A DNA stretch of 64,000 nucleotides from Pseudomonas sp. MWU13-2105 (GCF_023242315.1 NZ_JALLIY010000001.1:496001-560000), one strand, 5' to 3'. Counted from the first letter of the stretch, positions 46,437 to 56,378 are shown. Program-made: numbers and translations. Notes: generated by a model from the sequence alone, not told the origin.

Positions 46437-46480
46437 ACTCCAGGCATTGCGGCTCTTACTGGTGACAAGGACGTACGAAA

Positions 46481-46687
46481 TTGCTCGATATACTAACCGA
46501 CGTTATTTTTCAGGCTATTTGCTTTCCCGTCGGCTGGCCCGTCGTGAAACTGCTCACACGAGGTAAATATCCGGCAAAGGATTCATGGTTCGCTGGCACA
46601 CCGTAATCCGAGTGGACCGCTGCGGTGGGAGCCGCTGTTCTGGTGATCGCCATGATGGCGGCCCTGAAACAGTTTGTTTTCCTATAG
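46481..46687 (+). pseudogene. Small membrane-protein gene interrupted by an in-frame TAA
   Basis: From TTG 46481 (AAGGA 9 nt upstream) the frame reads LLDILTDVIFQAICFPVGWPVVKLL in blocks, then KYPAKDSWFAGTP, TAA at 46604-46606. It continues in the same frame as SEWTAAVGAAVLVIAMMAALKQFVFL to TAG at 46685-46687. Both halves look like parts of one two-helix membrane protein, so a Gln codon (CAA) to TAA change is the simplest explanation. It could be a sequencing error or a recent loss. The family is not known to me. Confidence 0.6.
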
Positions 46688-46768
46688 TTTGCGGGGGACT
46701 AACGCCGGAACTGGGTGTCAGCCGTTTTTTAACACCAGATCCATAGCCCCCCCGCGGTCACGCAACGA

Positions 46769-47200
46769 TCAGAGATGAAAGGCCTGCCGCCCCACCAACA
46801 ACCATTTGCCGTGCTGCTTCTGCCAGACCTGGAAGTTTTCGATTTCAGTAGGCACCAGTTCGCTGCCCTTGATCGCCTGTCCCGAAAAATGATGGCGGAC
46901 GAACGCCACATCGCCTGACAGGGTAATGGTCTGGTTCTGCATCTGCAGGGTCTTGAAGGCACTTTTGCCTGATTCGATATCGCCGATAAAGTCTTTCTTG
47001 CCCTGCACCTTCCCGCTGGAATGCCCGTAGGTCAGGCTCTCGGCGGTCAACGCGTTCAACTCGGGAATGTCCCTGTTCAACATCGCCAGGGTCAGATGGT
47101 CCACCGCATCGGCCACGGCCTTCTCTCCCGCCGAAGGGGCGGCGGTTACATAGCCACTGAAGAGGCACAGGAAACCGATAAGCACTTTGATTTTTTTCAT
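46769..47200 (-). CDS. Exported SnoaL/NTF2-like protein
   Basis: A 143-residue protein with signal peptide MKKIKVLIGFLCLFSGYVTAAPSAG (cleavage after the TAA-type site). The mature domain has the NTF2-like cone fold pattern: AVADAVDHLTLAMLNRDIPELNALTAESLTYGHSSGKVQGKKDFI, then alternating strands ending ENFQVWQKQHGKWLLVGRQAFHL. This is the DUF4440/SnoaL-like group found in small periplasmic proteins; some bind ligands, and most have no known function. The start at 47200 is required for the signal peptide. Confidence 0.8.
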   Translation of the reverse strand: MKKIKVLIGFLCLFSGYVTAAPSAGEKAVADAVDHLTLAMLNRDIPELNALTAESLTYGHSSGKVQGKKDFIGDIESGKSAFKTLQMQNQTITLSGDVAFVRHHFSGQAIKGSELVPTEIENFQVWQKQHGKWLLVGRQAFHL

Positions 47201-47497
47201 GAAGCATTTCCTTGTTGTTATGGGGAACGCAGACCTTGCAGCCGCTATCAGGAACCGCGGCGAGTTCCCAGGGGCGGTTTGAGCCGCAGCGGCATCGTCA
47301 CAGACCATATCGTCAGTCATCGTACAACACAACAGGCTTTTGCTGGACAAGCAGACAGGCGGCACTACCAAGGCACGCAATGCCACGCCCCATTGACAGC
47401 TACACTGCAACATACGGCCGCCTATCATTCGTTCAATTGATAGTAACCATCAAGGAATGCAAGTTTTGTTTTTCTGTCAAAGGAGGAGGATAGCGTT
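47201..47497. other. Divergent intergenic region
   Basis: It carries the promoters of the SnoaL-like gene (leftward) and of the exported-protein gene with its leader frame (rightward). No gene with a ribosome site is seen before 47498. Confidence 0.5.
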
Positions 47498-47533
47498 ATG
47501 CCGAACCGACTTCAGAAGGAAAACGCGCGATGA
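47498..47533 (+). CDS. 11-codon leader open frame coupled to the next gene
   Basis: ATG 47498 has an unusually strong ribosome site (AAAGGAGGAGGAT) 7 nt away. It encodes MPNRLQKENAR and stops with TGA at 47531-47533, overlapping the ATG of the following gene by 4 nt (ATGA). The next gene's own site (AGAAGGAAAA) lies inside this frame. This is the geometry of a translationally coupled leader peptide, although the peptide itself shows no attenuator-like codon run. Confidence 0.45.
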   Translation: MPNRLQKENAR

Positions 47534-48201
47534 GAATTTCTACCTTGCTGGCTCTTGTCGCCGTATTGACCGGTGGTTTCATCGCCACCGCCCCAGCCTA
47601 CGCGGCTGACGATCAAGCCTGCCATTTCCTGCCGGTGGCCGACAGCGCCGCCAGCTTGAAACATGCCCAGTCGGTCGGGGTGCTCTACAGCGAAAATACT
47701 GTCAGTACGCTTGAGTACCTTGAGCGCTATCACAGCGTTGCGTTGAACGGCGCGAAGAATGCCGCTCTGGACCCGCGCATCAGCGAGGCGTTCGTCAACA
47801 GTTCCGATCCGAAACTGGCCATCGACTGGCTCATGGCTTCGCTGCAGAAACAGTTCACCTCGGTGACCGTCTACGACAACCTTGATGCACTGGTGAAGGC
47901 CCGTCCTGACGTGGTGGTGATGCTCGACACCTACAGCCGCCTGGTGACCAAACGCAACAGCCAGTTCGAAGCGCGCTTCGTCGCCACGTTCTACGATTCG
48001 AACCTGCAATACATCGGCAAGGCCGAAGGTTTCGGTGGCAAGGAGCTGCCGTCGATCTGGGTCCATGGCAAGGCCGCGCCGGAGATTGCCGCGCAAATCA
48101 ACCAGCAACGCGACTTGCAGGTCAACGCCCTGAAGCAGTTCGATACCTCGCTCAGGGCGCTGGTCACCTCGGGTGAGACCGACCGCGTCGCCACCAACTG
48201 A
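47530..48201 (+). CDS. Exported protein of unknown function, possible ABC-type-adjacent lipoprotein-like fold
   Basis: A 223-residue protein with signal peptide MRISTLLALVAVLTGGFIATAPAYAADD. The mature part reads SVGVLYSENTVSTLEYLERYHSVALNGAKN and, in the middle, SDPKLAIDWLMASLQKQFTSVTVYDNLDALVKARPDVVVMLDTYS. That is an alternating strand/helix pattern like outer-membrane-associated proteins that assemble in envelope complexes. I do not recognise a named family. A weak inverted repeat (GGGGA/TCCCC) follows near 48217-48237. It is translated from an ATG overlapping a short leader frame. Confidence 0.75.
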   Translation: MRISTLLALVAVLTGGFIATAPAYAADDQACHFLPVADSAASLKHAQSVGVLYSENTVSTLEYLERYHSVALNGAKNAALDPRISEAFVNSSDPKLAIDWLMASLQKQFTSVTVYDNLDALVKARPDVVVMLDTYSRLVTKRNSQFEARFVATFYDSNLQYIGKAEGFGGKELPSIWVHGKAAPEIAAQINQQRDLQVNALKQFDTSLRALVTSGETDRVATN

Positions 48202-48578
48202 TTCCGCACATCGCCAGGGGAGCCAGCCAGGTTCCCCTTCGCTTTTCTACTCGCCCGCCAGGCAATATCCCCGCACTGGAAGTCCTCTGCCGATAATGGG
48301 ATAGAAGGTTGTTGGCGTCAGTGCGAGTGCCTTCGAACACTAGTCGACGAAACATTAAGATTCGCATTTGAGAACACAAGCGATATGTATACGAAACAAA
48401 TTTTCAATCGCCCTGATTATTTAAATAGCCTGTGTATCCCTCCCAACTTTTAAGTATGCTTTGTCCCTTGTTCATGCCTGTTTCAAGGCGAACGCCAATG
48501 ATTGTCGATCACATCAAAACAGCCACTTAATTAGCCGGAACGCCTTGAGTGCCGTGAGCTGATAGTCATTTGTGAATA
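48202..48578. other. Intergenic region before the CDF exporter gene
   Basis: A 377-bp AT-rich stretch (most AT-rich at 48380-48470) that probably holds the CDF gene promoter. No supported gene and no clear metal-regulator palindrome were found. Confidence 0.5.
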
Positions 48579-49550
48579 ATGGAAAAGCCTATGATCAACG
48601 ATGAAAAGTTCTCCGAAGATTCCGAGGACCAATACTGCACTCCCGCCGAACGAGCGACTGCGGCTTCCCGTTGCACCTGGGCGAGCGTGGCCGTCAATCT
48701 GGCGCTGTCCTGCACCCAGATCGTCGTGGGTATCCTGTCGAAGTCCCAGGGCCTGATCGCCGACGGTATTCACTCGCTGTCGGACTTGATTGCCGACTTT
48801 GTGGTGTTGTTCGCCAGCCACAAGAGCAAGCAGGACGCCGACGACGGCCATCCGTATGGGCACCTGCGCTTTGAAACCGCCGCCTCGATGATCCTCGGCC
48901 TGCTGCTGCTGGCCGTGGGCATCGGCATGATCGGTTCGGCCGTGCTCAAGCTGCAAACCCCGGAGTCCATCCAGACGGTGCATATGACGGCCTTGTGGGT
49001 AGCGGGCGCCGCGTTGCTGACCAAGGAACTGTTGTTTCGCTACATGCTCACCGTGGCGAAGAAGGTGAAATCGAGCCTGTTGATCGCCAACGCCTGGCAT
49101 GCACGCTCGGATGCGGCCTCGTCGCTGGTGGTCGGTATCGGTATTGTCGGCAACCTGGCGGGCTATCCGATTCTCGACCCGATTGCCGCGCTGGTGGTCG
49201 GTGGCATGATTGCCAGGATGGGCTGGTCGTTCGGCTGGAACGCCTTGAATGACCTGATGGACAGCGCCGCCGATGAAGAAGAGGTGGCCTCCATTCGCAC
49301 CACGCTCCTGGAAACCCCCGGCATCAAGGGCGTGCACGATGTACGCACGCGCAAAATGGGCGATATGCTCGCGGTCGATGCGCATATCGAAGTGGAAGCT
49401 TCGATTTCCGTCGAGGAGGGCCACGCGATTGCCGTGGCCGCGCGGGAAAATGTCATGCTGCGTCATCGGGTCCTGAACCTGATGACGCACATTGACCCCT
49501 GGCATCGACCGGACCTGGACCATCTCGACCCGTCCCGCTCCGGAGCCTGA
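48579..49550 (+). CDS. Cation diffusion facilitator (CDF) metal exporter
   Basis: A 323-residue inner-membrane transporter with six helices and a C-terminal cytoplasmic ferredoxin-like domain. Metal-site motifs are DGIHSLSDLIAD (HxxxD, TM2) and HARSDAASSLVV (HxxxD, TM5). This His-Asp pattern with HPYGHLRFET in between is typical of CDF proteins of the MMT1/FieF-like branch (Mn, Fe, Zn or Co). It exports divalent metal in exchange for protons. A second ATG at 48591 is possible. It converges on ddlA with a shared terminator. Confidence 0.9.
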   Translation: MEKPMINDEKFSEDSEDQYCTPAERATAASRCTWASVAVNLALSCTQIVVGILSKSQGLIADGIHSLSDLIADFVVLFASHKSKQDADDGHPYGHLRFETAASMILGLLLLAVGIGMIGSAVLKLQTPESIQTVHMTALWVAGAALLTKELLFRYMLTVAKKVKSSLLIANAWHARSDAASSLVVGIGIVGNLAGYPILDPIAALVVGGMIARMGWSFGWNALNDLMDSAADEEEVASIRTTLLETPGIKGVHDVRTRKMGDMLAVDAHIEVEASISVEEGHAIAVAARENVMLRHRVLNLMTHIDPWHRPDLDHLDPSRSGA

Positions 49551-49576
49551 AACCCAGGCTCTTCCAAGCGTTTACC

Positions 49577-49611
49577 AGGCCCGAAGCGCGCGAAGCGGCT
49601 GCGGGCCTTTT
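49577..49611. terminator. Bidirectional terminator between CDF and ddlA genes
   Basis: AGGCCCG (49577-49583) pairs with CGGGCCT (49602-49608) across an 18-nt loop, ending TTTT. It overlaps the ddlA stop by two bases. Confidence 0.65.
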
Positions 49612-50704
49612 AGCGACTGTTCTTCAGATTCTTGCGCAGCGCATGCCGCTCCAGCGCCAGTTCGATCAGGCGGCTGACCAGTTCGCTGTAACTCATCCCC
49701 GCCGCCTGCCAGAGCTTGGGGTACATGCTGATGCGGGTAAAACCGGGCAGTGAGTTGACCTCGTTGATCAGCACTTCGCCGTCCGCGGTAAGAAACACAT
49801 CGACCCGCGCCAATCCGGAACAGCCCAACACCAGGAAGGCTTCGATGGCCTGTGCGCGAATGCGCTCACTGTCCTGTTCGCTGAGCGCCGCCGGCACCAC
49901 GACTTCGGCGGCCTGCTCATCAATGTACTTGCTGTCGTAGGAGTAGAAGCCGCTGCGCACGACGATCTCTCCACAACCGCTGGCAATCGGCTGGTCGTTG
50001 CCGAGGATCGCGCATTCGATCTCCCGCCCGCTGACCGCCGATTCGATCAGGACCTTTTCGTCGAAGTCCAGCGCCAAGGCCAGCGCGGCCTGGTACTCCT
50101 CGGCCGTCTCGACCTTGCTCACCCCCACCGAAGAGCCCTGGTTCGCCGGCTTGATGAACAGCGGCAGGCCCAACTTTGCCTGTGCGGCCTCGAAGCCGAG
50201 CCTCGCGGCGGTGGCCCGGTTCACAGTGATAAAGGGTGTCACCGCCAGCCCGGCATCGCGCAGCAGACGCTTGCTCACGTCCTTGTCCATGCACACCGCC
50301 GAGCCGAGCACATCGGAGCCGACAAAAGGCAGGTCAGTCATGCGCAGCAAGCCTTGCAGGCAGCCGTCTTCGCCAAGGGTGCCGTGGACGATGGGGAAGA
50401 TCACATCGACCTGCTCCAGCAGTGCCTGGCTGCTGGTGTCCACCAACTGCTGGCTGGACTTGCCGGGGACCACGGCCAGTTCGCGATTGGATTGGTTCAA
50501 GGCGATAAGCGCAGGATTCTCGGCATTGATCAGGTAGTTGGAACTGTCGTTGAGGTGCCAGCGCCCCTGCTTGTCGATGCCGATCAGGATCGGCTCGAAA
50601 CGCTCGCGGTCCAGCGCATCGACCACATTACGCGCCGATTGCAACGACACTTCGTGCTCGGCCCCCAAGCCACCGAAAATAATCCCGACTCGCAACTTGC
50701 CCAT
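49610..50704 (-). CDS. ddlA: D-alanine-D-alanine ligase
   Basis: Joins two D-alanines for peptidoglycan. The 364-residue ATP-grasp enzyme starts [24 protein letters not shown] (N-terminal Glu of the active site). It has [36 protein letters not shown] (ATP binding), [12 protein letters not shown], and the metal-binding end [29 protein letters not shown]. It lies outside the mur/fts division cluster, which normally carries ddlB, so this is the dispersed DdlA copy. It has its own promoter region (50705-50947). Confidence 0.95.
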   Translation of the reverse strand: MGKLRVGIIFGGLGAEHEVSLQSARNVVDALDRERFEPILIGIDKQGRWHLNDSSNYLINAENPALIALNQSNRELAVVPGKSSQQLVDTSSQALLEQVDVIFPIVHGTLGEDGCLQGLLRMTDLPFVGSDVLGSAVCMDKDVSKRLLRDAGLAVTPFITVNRATAARLGFEAAQAKLGLPLFIKPANQGSSVGVSKVETAEEYQAALALALDFDEKVLIESAVSGREIECAILGNDQPIASGCGEIVVRSGFYSYDSKYIDEQAAEVVVPAALSEQDSERIRAQAIEAFLVLGCSGLARVDVFLTADGEVLINEVNSLPGFTRISMYPKLWQAAGMSYSELVSRLIELALERHALRKNLKNSR

Positions 50705-50947
50705 CTTCCGACCTCGTGTCCAAATCTGTGTTCCAGGGGGATTCCCTCTGTGCGCAGATTATTCGCAAGGCGGCAATTTGGCATCCCCTGATTGGTAATT
50801 TCTTGAACACCCCAGCCCGGCAGGAACTGGCTTGCCGACGATTGCGCGGCACGATGCAGCGCGGCTATTGCAGGTCATTACGATGCACCGCGCACCACGG
50901 CTATCGCCGGCAATCGAGCGGCGAGCGGCGCGCCGGCAGGACTCGCC

Positions 50948-51400
50948 TTACTCGTTTTTCCAGTTCAAATTCACCGTCTGGCTGGCCTCCCCATCGAGGA
51001 CGACACCCTGCCTTTCTTCGTGACCATCACGCCGGCTGACCACCTCGTATTTGCCAGCAGGCAACTTGACGTACACCAGCGGCCCGACCTGGCTCAATGA
51101 CAGTACCGACTCGCCCCCGGCCTTGTGGATCGTGATGTCGACATCGGGCACATATTCCCCTTTGGGGCCCGCGCTCAGGACAATATGCAGGTTATAACCA
51201 CTGGTATGAAGCAATGCCTGGGTTTCATCTTCGCCGATCCCCCCCGTCAGGTAAGACACGCCGTTCTGGGTTTGCGGCGCTAACCGCACCGCCTCCTGGT
51301 TGATCGGTGCACTCTCACCTGCCGCCCAGACAGCCGGGGACGCCGCCAACAGCACCAGGCCAGGCAAGGCGCAGAGCAAAACAGCACGCATGGAGATCAT
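50948..51400 (-). CDS. Exported protein with carboxypeptidase-regulatory-like beta domain
   Basis: A 150-residue protein. Signal peptide MISMRAVLLCALPGLVLLAASPAVWAAGE, then a region with SYLTGGIGEDETQALLHTSGYNLHIVLSAGPKG and a C-terminal Ig-like/CarboxypepD_reg pattern (VDITIHKAGGESVLSLSQVGPLVYVKLPAGKYEVVSRRDG, read in blocks). Similar periplasmic proteins in Pseudomonas are uncharacterised. The ATG at 51400 has a GGGAG ribosome site; a start three codons later is also possible. Confidence 0.75.
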   Translation of the reverse strand: MISMRAVLLCALPGLVLLAASPAVWAAGESAPINQEAVRLAPQTQNGVSYLTGGIGEDETQALLHTSGYNLHIVLSAGPKGEYVPDVDITIHKAGGESVLSLSQVGPLVYVKLPAGKYEVVSRRDGHEERQGVVLDGEASQTVNLNWKNE

Positions 51401-51689
51401 GATGAACACTCCCTGGCTCCCGTGGAGCCTGAGTCTCATCCGTCAGGTTGGATTGGCGCCTGATTTCATTCGGCAGGCAGGCGTGGGCGCCTGGATGGCA
51501 AGTGCGCTGCGCGGACGAGGGGGATTTCACTTTGCAGCGAATGCGCTCTTTTGAGTCTAGTTCAGAGCGGCAACCTGCTTAGATCAATTTCAGCTCGGGT
51601 CGAGAGCGGATAACACTACCCGTCGCCAAACGCCCTGATGAAAGCGCCCGATGGACGACACCGGGCGGGCTCAGGCCGAGCGGGGGGAC

Positions 51690-52559
51690 TCAAGCGCCGC
51701 TCAGGGCACTCAGATCCAGGCGTCCTTCGCTCAATGGCGGGCACCAGTAGTAGCCGCCGGTAATCGGCCGGCTGAAACGATACAAACCGTCGACGATGCC
51801 ATCGTCCAGGCCGCTCATGCGCCGCAGCTGTGCCTCGAAGGCCGCAAAGGAATGACCGAACGCCAGGAACATCAGGCCGGCACCCTGCTCGTTCGACCAG
51901 GGCATCGAGCGACGCACCACGAAGGCCTCCGGGGCAAAGCTCTCCTGGGCGGTACGTTTGACGTGGGCGGACTCCGGCGCATCGTCCAGTTCCTCATTGT
52001 CGCTCTTGCGCCGCCCCATGATGTTGTCCTGCTCATGGGCTGGCAGCGCGGCGAAACCGTCCAGGTCATGCTGCCACTGCTGGATCGCGGCAAAGCTGCC
52101 GCCGTCCGCGGCGATCCCGGCCGCGACGGCGGCTTCGTCCAGCGGGTTCTCGGTGCCGTCCTCATAACCGGTCAGGTCGTGGCCGCTCTTGTGTCGGAAC
52201 GCCTCGGTCATCTGCACCAACTTCAGGGCCGGCGCCAGCGCCTGCTCCAGCGCACGACTGCGGAGCAACAACTCGCCACGGTCCTCACCATGCAACCAGC
52301 ACCACAGCGCATGCTGGGTCGACGGATTATCCACCCCCGCGCCAGTGATCACGGGAAAGGCCCGCAGCCCTTGGACATGAGCGCCCAGCGCCTGCACCAG
52401 CGACTCGCCAAAACCGACCACGGCGTGCTTTACATCCACCAGCCGGGTGAGATTGTCGAGTGCAGCCGGCAAGGCTTCGGCGGACTCAAGGGCGAAGAAC
52501 AGGTGGCGCGCCTGCAAGGGCACAGGCTTGGCAAGAATGCCGGGCTGGTAGTGGCTCAT
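51690..52559 (-). CDS. DyP-type peroxidase
   Basis: A 289-residue dye-decolourising heme peroxidase of the shorter bacterial (YfeX-like) group. The distal GxxDG motif appears as TGYEDGTENP near residue 143, with the catalytic Asp. The proximal heme His is probably in the SAHVKRTAQESF segment, and the distal Arg in VVRRSMPWSNEQGAGLMFLAFG. There is no Tat signal, so it is cytoplasmic. It oxidises bulky aromatic substrates with H2O2. No encapsulin gene is next to it. RBS AGGAG precedes the ATG. Confidence 0.92.
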   Translation of the reverse strand: MSHYQPGILAKPVPLQARHLFFALESAEALPAALDNLTRLVDVKHAVVGFGESLVQALGAHVQGLRAFPVITGAGVDNPSTQHALWCWLHGEDRGELLLRSRALEQALAPALKLVQMTEAFRHKSGHDLTGYEDGTENPLDEAAVAAGIAADGGSFAAIQQWQHDLDGFAALPAHEQDNIMGRRKSDNEELDDAPESAHVKRTAQESFAPEAFVVRRSMPWSNEQGAGLMFLAFGHSFAAFEAQLRRMSGLDDGIVDGLYRFSRPITGGYYWCPPLSEGRLDLSALSGA

Positions 52560-52633
52560 AGGAACTCCTTCGGGAAAGCCCGGAGTTTACCTTTGTTGCG
52601 CCCGCTACGCTTGCAACAGGGGCGAGACCCGCC

Positions 52634-54265
52634 TCAGAGCTTGTGGGTCACGTAGCGACCACGCCCGGTTTTCTTGGCCTGGTACATGACGCGATCCGCG
52701 GTCAGCAGCAACGCATCGGCGGAGCTTTCGCCGCTGCCCAGGGCGATACCGATCGAGACGCCCAACTGGCAAACCGTACCGGCAATGAGAAAAGGCATGC
52801 TCAGCGCAGCAATGCACTTGGTGGCCACGGTGCTCACGGTTTCTTCGGCATCGGCGCCAAGATCGCTCAGCAGGACCACGAACTCATCGCCGCCAATGCG
52901 CGCCAGGGTGTCGCCGCCCCGCACAACGGCGCCAAAGCGCTTCGCCACTTGACGCAACACCTCGTCACCGGCCTCGTGTCCGAGGGTGTCATTGATCCGC
53001 TTGAAGCCATCGAGGTCCATGAACAACAAACCGACCTGCGTACCTTTGCGCTGGGCCTGGGCCAACACCTGGCGCAGGCGGCCAGAGAGGTGATGCCGGT
53101 TGGGCAAGCCGGTCAGGGTGTCGTGATGAGCGATTTTTTCGAGCTCCGCCTGTTTCTCGTTGAGCTTGAGCAACAAGCGATTGAACGCCGAGATCAAGTG
53201 ACCGACTTCATCGTTACGCACCACCGGCAAGGGCGCATGCGGCAGTTCGTCGCGGGTCATGCAGTCCGCCTGCGCGGCGGCCTGGAACAGCGGACGAAAG
53301 ACAAAGTACATGACGATGGAACAGATGATGCCGAACAGAAAAATCGAGGAGATCGCACCTTTGATCAAGAAACGCTGGGTTCGCTCAACGGTTGAAAACG
53401 CCTCATGGCCCGGCAGGCTGGCGACAATGAACCAGCCCATACTGGGGACGGAAACCATGGCGCGGACCTCTTCCCGGCCCTCGCCGTTGACTGTTATCCC
53501 GGTCCCGCGAAAACCCGCCATGGCCCGGTCCTGCAGGACATCGAGGCCAGGTGGCGAGGTCGGCTGGAGGCCCATCCCAAACCGGGAGGATTCGATCCGC
53601 AAGCGACTTTCCGGGAAAACCAGCTGGAACTCCCCGCTAGTGGTTCCCCCACGGCTCTGCAGCAAGGAATCAAGAAACCCGGGGGCCGACAGTGCCATCA
53701 TGCCAACAAGGACGCCCCGCACCTCACCCGCCGCATTCCTGATAGGCGCGGAGATCGGCAGCATCGGTTCGGCATTGACCCGGCCCTCGATCGGCTGGCC
53801 GAAAAACAATTTACCGGCCAACCCGGCTTGAACATAATCACGATCCGTATAGTCGGTATCGGACGGCGCCTTCGGATCGGGGTAGCCCGCTACCCGCTTG
53901 CCACTGGCGTCGACGATGAAAACATCGATCGCGAGCAGGGCCTGGTAGGGTGAACGCTCTTTCAGCCAGACTCGCAGTTGTTCCGGCCGGGCCAGTAAGT
54001 CGAGGGGCACGCTGGCCGCGAGGCGCTCGATCAAGAGCCGACGCCGAATGACCTTGCTATCGACATCGTGCGCGACATAAGTCGCCAACGCCAACTGTTG
54101 GCCCTCCACGACGGCGCTCAGGTCCTCGCGCAGAAAGTTGGTCAACACGTAATAACGCACGATAGCGCCAGACACGACAATGCACAGCGCTAACACCAGC
54201 AATCGGGTCAATACGCTGTTGTAGATTCGGGCGAAGGTCAAAACTGCATGATGTTCTTTTGACAT
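52634..54265 (-). CDS. dCache-HAMP-GGDEF diguanylate cyclase
   Basis: A 543-residue membrane sensor. TM1 is near residues 13-37 (SVLTRLLVLALCIVVSGAIVRYY). A periplasmic double-Cache domain follows to about 300 (YTDRDYVQAGLAGKLFFGQP, GVLVGMMALSA), then TM2 (AISSIFLFGIICSIVMYFV), a HAMP-like linker (NDEVGHLISAFNRLLLKL) and GGDEF. The catalytic domain has DTLTGLPNRHHL, MDLDGFKRINDTLGH, GGDEF in ARIGGDEFVVLL, and the YQAKKTGRGRY end. It is expected to make c-di-GMP on ligand binding. The ATG at 54265 avoids an upstream extension of no homology. Confidence 0.92.
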   Translation of the reverse strand: MSKEHHAVLTFARIYNSVLTRLLVLALCIVVSGAIVRYYVLTNFLREDLSAVVEGQQLALATYVAHDVDSKVIRRRLLIERLAASVPLDLLARPEQLRVWLKERSPYQALLAIDVFIVDASGKRVAGYPDPKAPSDTDYTDRDYVQAGLAGKLFFGQPIEGRVNAEPMLPISAPIRNAAGEVRGVLVGMMALSAPGFLDSLLQSRGGTTSGEFQLVFPESRLRIESSRFGMGLQPTSPPGLDVLQDRAMAGFRGTGITVNGEGREEVRAMVSVPSMGWFIVASLPGHEAFSTVERTQRFLIKGAISSIFLFGIICSIVMYFVFRPLFQAAAQADCMTRDELPHAPLPVVRNDEVGHLISAFNRLLLKLNEKQAELEKIAHHDTLTGLPNRHHLSGRLRQVLAQAQRKGTQVGLLFMDLDGFKRINDTLGHEAGDEVLRQVAKRFGAVVRGGDTLARIGGDEFVVLLSDLGADAEETVSTVATKCIAALSMPFLIAGTVCQLGVSIGIALGSGESSADALLLTADRVMYQAKKTGRGRYVTHKL

Positions 54266-54400
54266 TATCGAAGTGTAACCGACGACATTGCACTTTTCGC
54301 TATTTTCCCCAACGCTGCGCAAACCTCGTAGCAAGGCCTAGCGCGGGCCGGATCGTGCTTGGCCCGCACGCACTGAACCTCTCTTGTCAGGAGCTGGACC

Positions 54401-54880
54401 ATGTCAGACACCAGAAACGCCTCATTCGATGCCATTGCCCGGGAACTCGGCTACAGCTTCGACGGTGAAATGAAGATCGGCGGCAATTACGTTCCGGCGG
54501 TGCGCAACGATCTTGAAGTGTATGTCAGCGGGCAGATTCCGCGCGTCGACAATACCGTGATGGTGACCGGCCGGGTCGGCGCCGAGACCACACTGGAGCG
54601 GGCACGCCACGGGGCGCAGATCAGCACCATGCGCGCCCTGGCAATTTTGCGGCAGTTGCTCGACGGCGACCTGGGACAGATCAGGAAAGTCTTGCGTATC
54701 AATGTGTATGTGCAGAGCGCGGCGGACTTCACGCAACAGAGTGAAGTCGCCGACGGCGCGTCCGAGGTGTTGTATTCGGTATTCGGCGAAGCCGGGGTGC
54801 ATACACGAACCTCGGTCGGGGTGTTCCAACTGCCGAAAAACGCCTCGGTCGAGGTGGATATGGTGGTGGCGCTCAATTAG
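54401..54880 (+). CDS. RidA (YjgF/YER057c/UK114) family protein
   Basis: A 159-residue member of the RidA superfamily. The C-terminal block [25 protein letters not shown] matches the family core: the Arg of RTSVGV corresponds to the residue that binds the carboxylate of imine/enamine intermediates. It is preceded by [10 protein letters not shown] and [12 protein letters not shown]. RidA members hydrolyse reactive 2-aminoacrylate-type imines. The longer N-terminus places it in a non-archetypal subgroup, so the substrate is uncertain. It converges on the PAS chemoreceptor gene, and their 3' ends overlap by 8 bp. Confidence 0.88.
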   Translation: MSDTRNASFDAIARELGYSFDGEMKIGGNYVPAVRNDLEVYVSGQIPRVDNTVMVTGRVGAETTLERARHGAQISTMRALAILRQLLDGDLGQIRKVLRINVYVQSAADFTQQSEVADGASEVLYSVFGEAGVHTRTSVGVFQLPKNASVEVDMVVALN

Positions 54881-56189
54881 TCAGCTGGTTGGCAAACTGC
54901 CCGACCGCATTGACCACCTTCTGCGCGCCGTCCTGGATCTCGACGATCACCGTGCCCGCCTCCGCCGCCAGCGCAAGACCCTCCTCGGCCTGGGTCTTGC
55001 CGCTGTTCATCAGCGACACCGCATCGCGCGCCATATCCTGGTTCTGCCGCACCACGCCGACGATCTCGTCCGTGGCCTGGCTGGTGCGCGAGGCCAACTG
55101 CCGCACTTCGTCCGCCACCACGGCAAATCCACGGCCCTGCTCACCCGCGCGCGCCGCCTCGATGGCCGCGTTGAGCGCCAGCAGGTTGGTCTGCTCGGCA
55201 ATCCCGCTGATGGTCTTGACGATGCTACCGATCACCTGGGACTGCGCATTCAAGGCCTCGATGCCGTCGCTGGCGGTTTGCATATGCGCCGCCAGGTCGC
55301 GCATCACGTCCACGGCCTGGGTCACCACGGTGGTCCCGCGCTGGGCGGTGCTGTCGGTCTGCAAGGACGTGCTGTAGGCAATGTTCGCCGCTTCGGCCAC
55401 CGCCTTCTCCTGGTTCACCTGGTCAGTGATCACGGTAGCGAACTTGACCACTTTGTAGAGCTTTTCATTGGCATCAAGCACCGGGTTATAGGATGCCTCC
55501 AGCCAGACCTCGCGACCACGGCTGTCGACCCGTTTGAAGCGCCCGGCGACGAACTCGCCGGCATTCAAGCGCTTCCAGAAGTCCTGGTATTCGGGGCTGT
55601 TGTATTCCGCCGGTTCACAGAACAGGCGGTGATGCTTGCCCTGGATCTGCGCCAGGTTGTAGCCCATGGCGTTGAGGAAACGGTCGTTGGCGGTGAGCAC
55701 TTCACCGGCCAGGTTGAATTCGATCACGGCGGTGGAACGCAACAGCGCGCCGATCAGGTTTTCGTGCTCGCGGGACGACTCGATGGTCCGGGTCAGATCG
55801 TTGGAGTAAATCGAAAAATGGCGGATACGCCCCTGGGAGTCACGAATTGGCTGTAGGATCGAACGCAGCCAGGCTTCCTGCCCGTTGCCGCGCAACAAGC
55901 GCACCGCGCCGCTGAAATGCTCGCCCCGGGTCAGGGCATTCTTGAAGCGCTGGTGAAAATCCGAACGTTTGAGGTACTCCGGCACCAACTCATCCAGGCT
56001 ACGGCCCACCAGCGAACCGCTCGGGTAGAGCATTTCCTGGGTGAAGTTCTGGTTGACCGATTCGATGCGACCGTCGGGGTCCAGGGTCAGCACGAGCATT
56101 TCCTGCTCCAGGCTGTCCTTGACTTGCTGGAGGCTGGAGAGTTCTTCGCGAAGAGCCGAGAGCTCCTGCTTCAAGCTTTTGTTAAACAT
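54873..56189 (-). CDS. Cytoplasmic PAS-domain methyl-accepting chemotaxis protein
   Basis: A 438-residue soluble chemoreceptor with no membrane helix. It has an N-terminal coiled coil ([23 protein letters not shown]) and PAS 1 (about residues 30-140; [20 protein letters not shown]). PAS 2 (about 150-265; [26 protein letters not shown]) is followed by a PAC motif. A short signalling domain with tip [38 protein letters not shown] completes it. It is Aer/BdlA-like in layout, the latter linking redox or energy state to biofilm dispersal. The start at 56189 is an ATG; an in-frame GTG three codons upstream is possible. Confidence 0.92.
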   Translation of the reverse strand: MFNKSLKQELSALREELSSLQQVKDSLEQEMLVLTLDPDGRIESVNQNFTQEMLYPSGSLVGRSLDELVPEYLKRSDFHQRFKNALTRGEHFSGAVRLLRGNGQEAWLRSILQPIRDSQGRIRHFSIYSNDLTRTIESSREHENLIGALLRSTAVIEFNLAGEVLTANDRFLNAMGYNLAQIQGKHHRLFCEPAEYNSPEYQDFWKRLNAGEFVAGRFKRVDSRGREVWLEASYNPVLDANEKLYKVVKFATVITDQVNQEKAVAEAANIAYSTSLQTDSTAQRGTTVVTQAVDVMRDLAAHMQTASDGIEALNAQSQVIGSIVKTISGIAEQTNLLALNAAIEAARAGEQGRGFAVVADEVRQLASRTSQATDEIVGVVRQNQDMARDAVSLMNSGKTQAEEGLALAAEAGTVIVEIQDGAQKVVNAVGQFANQLTN

Positions 56190-56378
56190 GGGTGGCACCG
56201 ATGGGCAAATGAAAGCGCGGGTAATCAGTCATTGGCATCGGCTTGGGCGGTTTTTTCTAAAGGCGGATCCCGGGTTATTTCCAGCGAGCAGCCAGCGGAC
56301 AATTCGACTGAATTTTTCTCGCGCCTGGGGATCACTTTAGAACGACAAGGAAGCATCCCAGGGAGGATTCTCAAGTTT

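Noticed and set aside
50820..50945. GC-rich short inverted repeats between ddlA and the CarboxypepD_reg-like gene, possibly REP-type
   Set aside because: Stems are short and no second copy was found in the window, so a REP assignment could not be supported.
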